Below, piece by piece: positions 15,338 through 16,837 of a stretch of DNA of 16,837 nucleotides (position 1 is the first letter of the stretch; each line of letters starts with the position of its first letter). Below the pieces are notes generated by a model. That model did no database searches, was not told the origin of the DNA, and saw nothing but the letters and a program-made list of their open reading frames with translations. Made by a program: the position numbers and the translations under genes. Origin of the DNA: Sphingobacteriales bacterium (GTDB lineage Bacteria > Bacteroidota > Bacteroidia > Chitinophagales > Chitinophagaceae); contig JAHEFC010000027.1 of assembly GCA_024640385.1 (NCBI GenBank), forward strand, positions 1-16,837, read 5' to 3'.

Positions 15338-16621
15338 TCAGACATGCAGCAAACTCATCACCGGAGATTTTTTCAAAAGGGATTTTCCTATTACGCATTC
15401 CAGGCACCTGAGCTGATCACAATATTTATTTTTCAATTCATGCAGGCCCTGGCTGTCTCCGGCATGCCGGGAGGGAAGGCCAAGTTTTGCAAAATTCCTG
15501 ATCACGGAATTTGATTCCGGATTCAGCCCCTCCATGAAATTGAACAGGCGGTCCGTTTCCGTATCATTTCCATTGTGCCGGTGAAAAGCTGCAAGGAATG
15601 GTATGATGGTGTTGAATATGACGTTCTCTATGAACTGTTCCCCCGTTTGCTTTTTAAGGTATACAGAGGGCTCTCCAAAACGATAATGATGATCCCAGTA
15701 TGCCCCCGCTTCCACCCTGAGGAAAGCTTTCATTTCATTGACATTACCAAGGTCCAGAATCCCTCTGAACAGGGCGGGGTTCCTGCTCAAAAGTGCAGCT
15801 AGTTGGGCAAGCCTCAAAGTGGGGAAATTGCCGGGCCTCATTCTGAGGAAATGAACGGGCATATACGACTTCACCAGTTGATATTTCTTTCTCATAAAAC
15901 CGTACTCCCTGAAAAGCAGTTTCGCGTAGTCATCACCGTTATCTGTACGCAATAAACCAGCCTGCCCTAGCAAAAGCGCTTCCAGTTGCATGCTATTGCT
16001 CCTGAGACGCATCATTAACCTGACCGGAAGGGTGGCTGCAATGCTCTCAAATGCATCGGAATTGACTTTATGGCCAAAGGCCCGCGCCAGGGAACGCCAG
16101 AAACCTTCTTCCCAATCCATACCCAGGGCCCTGACCTTTTCCAGCATTTTTGCAGACCGGGTTTCCATTCTCCGCAGTGTGAGCCAGGCGAGCCAGTCAT
16201 AAGTGATTTTCTTATCCGCCAACCCTATCTCTCCAGCACAGGGTATCATATCATCCGTCATCATCCAATTACGGTATTTCTGCAACAGGTGATGAGGAAC
16301 CCTTGACCGGAGTTCCAGTACAGGCAATGGATGCCCAGGGTCCCCGTCGTACTCCCATACTACATGAAGGATCACATTATTGTAGTTGGGATCATCAGAA
16401 TGACCATGCAGATCCCAGTCTGTACATTTCACATGCAACTCAATATTTCCCGCCCATTCCTGCCCACCCCTGCGTATTCGCGCCGACAGGAAATCAGGAC
16501 CCTGGTTCCTGTTCCATGCACCGGGACTGATCAGCGACAAAGGCTCGCCGGACACGGTTCGAAGATCCCATACATTGAAATACTGGTGATGCCAGATGAA
16601 CTGCAATAGTTTCTCATTCAT
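15338..16621 (-). CDS. DUF2851 family protein
   Basis: This 427-residue protein matches DUF2851, a family common in Bacteroidota whose function I do not know. N-terminal family motifs are GAWNRNQGPDFLSARI (34-49), WAGNIELHVKCTDWDLHGH (56-74) and YNNVILHVVWEYD (80-92). The C-terminus has a cysteine cluster C401-x4-C406-x2-C409 (KYCDQLRCLECVIG), typical of the family and a possible metal site. The pairing of GPD (41-43) with ELH (61-63) loosely recalls a nuclease-like D...ExK core, but the lysine is missing, so this is speculation. No signal peptide or membrane segment is visible. It starts 68 bp after maf on the same strand. Confidence 0.88.
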   Translation of the reverse strand: MNEKLLQFIWHHQYFNVWDLRTVSGEPLSLISPGAWNRNQGPDFLSARIRRGGQEWAGNIELHVKCTDWDLHGHSDDPNYNNVILHVVWEYDGDPGHPLPVLELRSRVPHHLLQKYRNWMMTDDMIPCAGEIGLADKKITYDWLAWLTLRRMETRSAKMLEKVRALGMDWEEGFWRSLARAFGHKVNSDAFESIAATLPVRLMMRLRSNSMQLEALLLGQAGLLRTDNGDDYAKLLFREYGFMRKKYQLVKSYMPVHFLRMRPGNFPTLRLAQLAALLSRNPALFRGILDLGNVNEMKAFLRVEAGAYWDHHYRFGEPSVYLKKQTGEQFIENVIFNTIIPFLAAFHRHNGNDTETDRLFNFMEGLNPESNSVIRNFAKLGLPSRHAGDSQGLHELKNKYCDQLRCLECVIGKSLLKKSPVMSLLHV

Positions 16622-16689
16622 GCATGCAATCTAGGATGCCGGATGTCCCTTGTCCAAGAGATAAAACACAGTCTTTTTAGGGAAAAAAA

Positions 16690-16837
16690 TCAGAAATTAC
16701 GGTATAAAGCCTCTACTACCCGGCTTACAGGTAGCCCCATCACATTGTAGAAATCGCCAACAATGGATTTGATACCAACAACACCTATCCACTCCTGGAT
16801 GGCATAGGCACCAGCCTTGTCAAACGGCTGGTATTTG
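16690..16837 (-). CDS. maf: Maf-family nucleotide pyrophosphatase, C-terminal part (cut by the window edge)
   Basis: The last 49 codons of a minus-strand gene are visible, ending with TGA at 16692-16690. The translation includes [15 protein letters not shown], then [14 protein letters not shown], the typical C-terminal blocks of Maf proteins. These hydrolyse dTTP, UTP or modified nucleotides to monophosphates and are linked to septum formation and nucleotide-pool cleaning. Catalytic N-terminal motifs lie beyond the window, so the substrate class cannot be read. The 68-bp gap to DUF2851 on the same strand is compatible with co-transcription. Confidence 0.93.
   Translation of the reverse strand, partial: KYQPFDKAGAYAIQEWIGVVGIKSIVGDFYNVMGLPVSRVVEALYRNF

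Noticed and set aside
16622..16689. TTG-N21-TAGATTG on the minus strand as a promoter for the DUF2851 gene
   Set aside because: The -7-like box abuts the start codon, so transcription would begin inside the gene.

Overview
The window looks like chromosomal DNA of a Bacteroidota bacterium, most likely a member of the Chitinophagaceae. This placement rests on gene content (a periplasmic SusA-like GH13 enzyme, an FHS sugar permease beside a ROK kinase, DUF2851, a PPK2 kinase), weak Shine-Dalgarno sites with A-rich leaders, and a TAnnTTTG-type -7 element before lipA. It is an inference from protein style, not a database result. I see no tRNA, rRNA, CRISPR array, transposase, phage gene or integration site. 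No gene-free stretch exceeds 180 bp.

Region 1 (1-305): the 3' end of an unrecognised plus-strand gene converges on a GH13 amylase. The 113-bp junction between their stop codons is a heptanucleotide-repeat inverted repeat whose two outer ends are the TAG stops of the two genes.

Region 2 (303-9067): a carbohydrate storage and uptake locus. On the minus strand, in transcription order, are glgA (glycogen synthase), glgC (ADP-glucose pyrophosphorylase), an SLC45-like disaccharide MFS transporter and an exported GH13 cyclomaltodextrinase/neopullulanase. Divergent from glgA are an FHS-family sugar permease and a ROK sugar kinase. The 134-bp divergent promoter region holds a 19-bp palindrome inside a wider 10-bp inverted repeat. 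The gene set suggests periplasmic cleavage of maltodextrins, import of maltose and of glucose, phosphorylation, and diversion of glucose-1-phosphate into glycogen. Branching enzyme, phosphorylase, phosphoglucomutase, SusC/SusD and a dedicated regulator are not in the window.

Region 3 (9068-12361): a clear intrinsic terminator, then a minus-strand run of a secreted hypothetical protein, lipA and an exported phosphodiester glycosidase that overlaps the lipA end through a GTG start. A divergent OsmC-family gene follows.

Region 4 (12389-16837): minus-strand genes. A compact three-gene unit (PPK2 kinase, K+ channel, AI-2E-type permease, both gaps 21 bp) follows DUF2851 and the truncated 3' end of maf at the window edge.

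Most of this is ordinary housekeeping and sugar metabolism, and no clearly new system is visible. The items most worth a second look are the stop-to-stop heptad inverted repeat at 193-305, the ROK kinase that has lost all three zinc-site cysteines, the palindromic operator candidate between glgA and the permease, and the polyphosphate kinase/ion channel operon.
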